This document shows, piece by piece, positions 4,922 to 6,306 of a stretch of DNA of 6,306 bases (positions are counted from its first letter, which is position 1; every line of letters starts with the position of its first letter). The stretch spans positions 1 through 6,306 of the forward strand of contig CANQER010000059.1 of assembly GCA_947595415.1 (NCBI GenBank). The letters are read 5' to 3'. The stretch is from an uncultured Bacilli bacterium. GTDB taxonomy: Bacteria > Bacillota_I > Bacilli_A > RF39 > UBA660. The position numbers and the translations under genes were made by a program. A model generated the notes under the pieces. That model ran no database searches, was not told the origin of the DNA, and saw only the letters and a list, made by a program, of their open reading frames with translations.

Positions 4922-6306
4922 TTATTGAGGAGAAAGGACTAAATGGGTTGTTAATCCCATATTAGTAGGAGCACTAGCATGGGTAGTATTTACTGAGAAA
5001 ATTATACCATGTCTTTCAAAAATGGGAGAGTCAGGAACAACAAATGATATATCTGATTTATCCCATACACGAGTTTCTGTTGTTGCATCTCCTAATTTTC
5101 TTCTTGAGTAATTATATCGATCACTTGATGATTCATAAACATCAAAATATTTTTTATCGTAACTATCTACTTCAGTTTTTGTAAAATAACTATTTCCATT
5201 TCCTGAACCTCCGGATAATGAATTTGTGAATTCCATATACGATGCAGTATATTCGTAGCCTTGTCCTGCCATATCATATATTCCTGTTATATTTCCTGTT
5301 GTAGAAGCTCCTGCTCCTGCTGCTCCTGTTCCATCTTTTCTATCCTCTGTATCATTCCAGTTATATGTTCCATTTGTAAGATCACCATTTAGGGACGTAG
5401 ATCCTACACTTCTTCCTGTTACATATATTGAATCATTTAAATAAATTTGCTTATTATTGGAATCATAAATATCATTTTCCCACTTGCCATATTTTGAATT
5501 TGATAAATATGCTACCGCTCCCCATTCTGTATTTTTTATCATATGACTATTTAATACATTTCTATCAAAATTATATGTTGCTTTAAATAATGATCTAAAA
5601 TTTTGAAAACTAAGAGTTAATTCATTAGGTTTTACTGTTACATTATCAAGTGTTCCTGTACACGCAAATTTGCTTACCCAAAATCCACTTACTCCCATTG
5701 TTGTAAATGCTGGATGGGTTAACCATTCATCATTTTTTGTTCCTTTATCTACTGAATCTTCCATACTTTGAAACTCGATTTCTATAGTTTGTTTTGATAC
5801 AGTTGAACTAATTGATACGTTAAATAATTTATACCTATATCTTGGTATCCAGACAAAATATCCTCTTATTGAATCTTCTTTTATTGTTCCATCTGCTTCT
5901 ACTCTTCCATCATCTGTTAAGATTACTGCATTGGCCCACTCTTGTTTATCATAATTGTACCATTCTTTACTTGTATCTGCTTTTTTTACTACTCCTTTAT
6001 CATCTATGGTTACTGCTACTAAGTCTCCTACTATTTTTGGATCATTCCCATTTAATTTACTATCTACATAACTATTTCCATTTCCTTCATCACTTTCACT
6101 ACTACTTCCACAATTACCTTTACTTACTTCTAACTTTCCTTTTTCACCACTTGCACAATACTCTCCATTACTTACATTTTCTGCTACTACATTTCCACTA
6201 TTATCTACTTTTATTTTTCCACTTTCAAAGTTATTATTCTTTAGTTTTAAATCTTTTACACTTATTCCTTCACTTGGTATATTATCTAATCCTTTTTCTA
6301 TCAAAT
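4922..6306 (-). CDS. Pseudopilin-like protein with FGE-sulfatase-like domain, 5' end outside window
   Basis: At least 460 residues, open through the right edge. The first in-window start codon is only a TTG (6302-6304, read as Leu here) with no room to see a ribosome binding site, so the true N-terminus lies beyond the window. Residues 1-65 (KGLDNIPSEGISVKDLK...NGEYCASGEKGKLEVSKGNC) resemble the globular part of type IV pilin-like proteins. A linker (66-90) and a VTIDDKGVVKKAD stretch follow. From about 148 to the end it resembles formylglycine-generating-enzyme/SUMF1-like (C-type-lectin-fold) domains: GYFVWIPRYRYKLF (148-161), HPAFTTMGVSGFWVSKF (197-213), EWGAVAYLSNSKYG (260-273), GNITGIYDMAGQGYEY (337-352) and LVLSPQ at the end. 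The usual FRVVLSP close reads HLVLSPQ. I infer an extracellular, pilin-like or surface binding protein rather than an active enzyme. It is not clearly linked to sporulation and is separated from sigK by a terminator. Confidence 0.75.
   Translation of the reverse strand, partial: LIEKGLDNIPSEGISVKDLKLKNNNFESGKIKVDNSGNVVAENVSNGEYCASGEKGKLEVSKGNCGSSSESDEGNGNSYVDSKLNGNDPKIVGDLVAVTIDDKGVVKKADTSKEWYNYDKQEWANAVILTDDGRVEADGTIKEDSIRGYFVWIPRYRYKLFNVSISSTVSKQTIEIEFQSMEDSVDKGTKNDEWLTHPAFTTMGVSGFWVSKFACTGTLDNVTVKPNELTLSFQNFRSLFKATYNFDRNVLNSHMIKNTEWGAVAYLSNSKYGKWENDIYDSNNKQIYLNDSIYVTGRSVGSTSLNGDLTNGTYNWNDTEDRKDGTGAAGAGASTTGNITGIYDMAGQGYEYTASYMEFTNSLSGGSGNGNSYFTKTEVDSYDKKYFDVYESSSDRYNYSRRKLGDATTETRVWDKSDISFVVPDSPIFERHGIIFSVNTTHASAPTNMGLTTHLVLSPQ

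Overview
The window is strongly AT-rich DNA with low-GC Firmicutes-style genes: AAGGAGG-type ribosome binding sites, GTG and TTG starts beside ATG, and Trp encoded by TGG. It holds several endospore-formation genes, so it most likely comes from an uncultured, probably gut-dwelling, spore-forming member of the Bacilli/Erysipelotrichia-like or Clostridia-like Firmicutes. No rRNA, tRNA, CRISPR array, transposase or integrase is visible.

Layout. At the left edge is a 23-codon ORF on the minus strand (1-72) with a good sigma-A-type promoter upstream (110-138). Next, on the minus strand, is a PdaA-type polysaccharide deacetylase (163-1212) with an extra Ig-like domain. A hairpin terminator (1238-1265) separates it from a minus-strand pair: a STAS anti-anti-sigma factor of SpoIIAA type (1939-2286) and a SigF-type sporulation sigma factor (1264-1929). 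Upstream of these is a 573-residue secreted, membrane-anchored protein of unknown function (2363-4084) with a discoidin-like domain, a Tyr-rich segment, acidic tandem repeats and a C-terminal transmembrane anchor. A 96-bp divergent intergenic region with a perfect 9-bp inverted repeat separates it from sigK on the plus strand (4181-4879). SigK is uninterrupted and carries a pro-sequence. A bidirectional hairpin terminator (4880-4911) separates sigK from a converging minus-strand gene (4922 to the right edge), a pseudopilin-like protein with a formylglycine-generating-enzyme-like (FGE-sulfatase) domain, cut at its 5' end by the window.

How the genes fit together. In Bacillus, SigF acts first in the forespore, SigK acts last in the mother cell, and PdaA makes the muramic-delta-lactam of the spore cortex. 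Finding all three within about 5 kb is a compact sporulation locus. The most unusual feature is the spoIIA-like pair. The SpoIIAA-like protein is followed after 9 bp by the sigma gene with no spoIIAB anti-sigma kinase between them, and the phosphorylatable serine of SpoIIAA is replaced by lysine. Both halves of the classical phosphorylation switch are therefore altered here, which suggests that SigF is controlled differently, unless a spoIIAB lies elsewhere. The 573-residue protein is the best candidate for an undescribed component.
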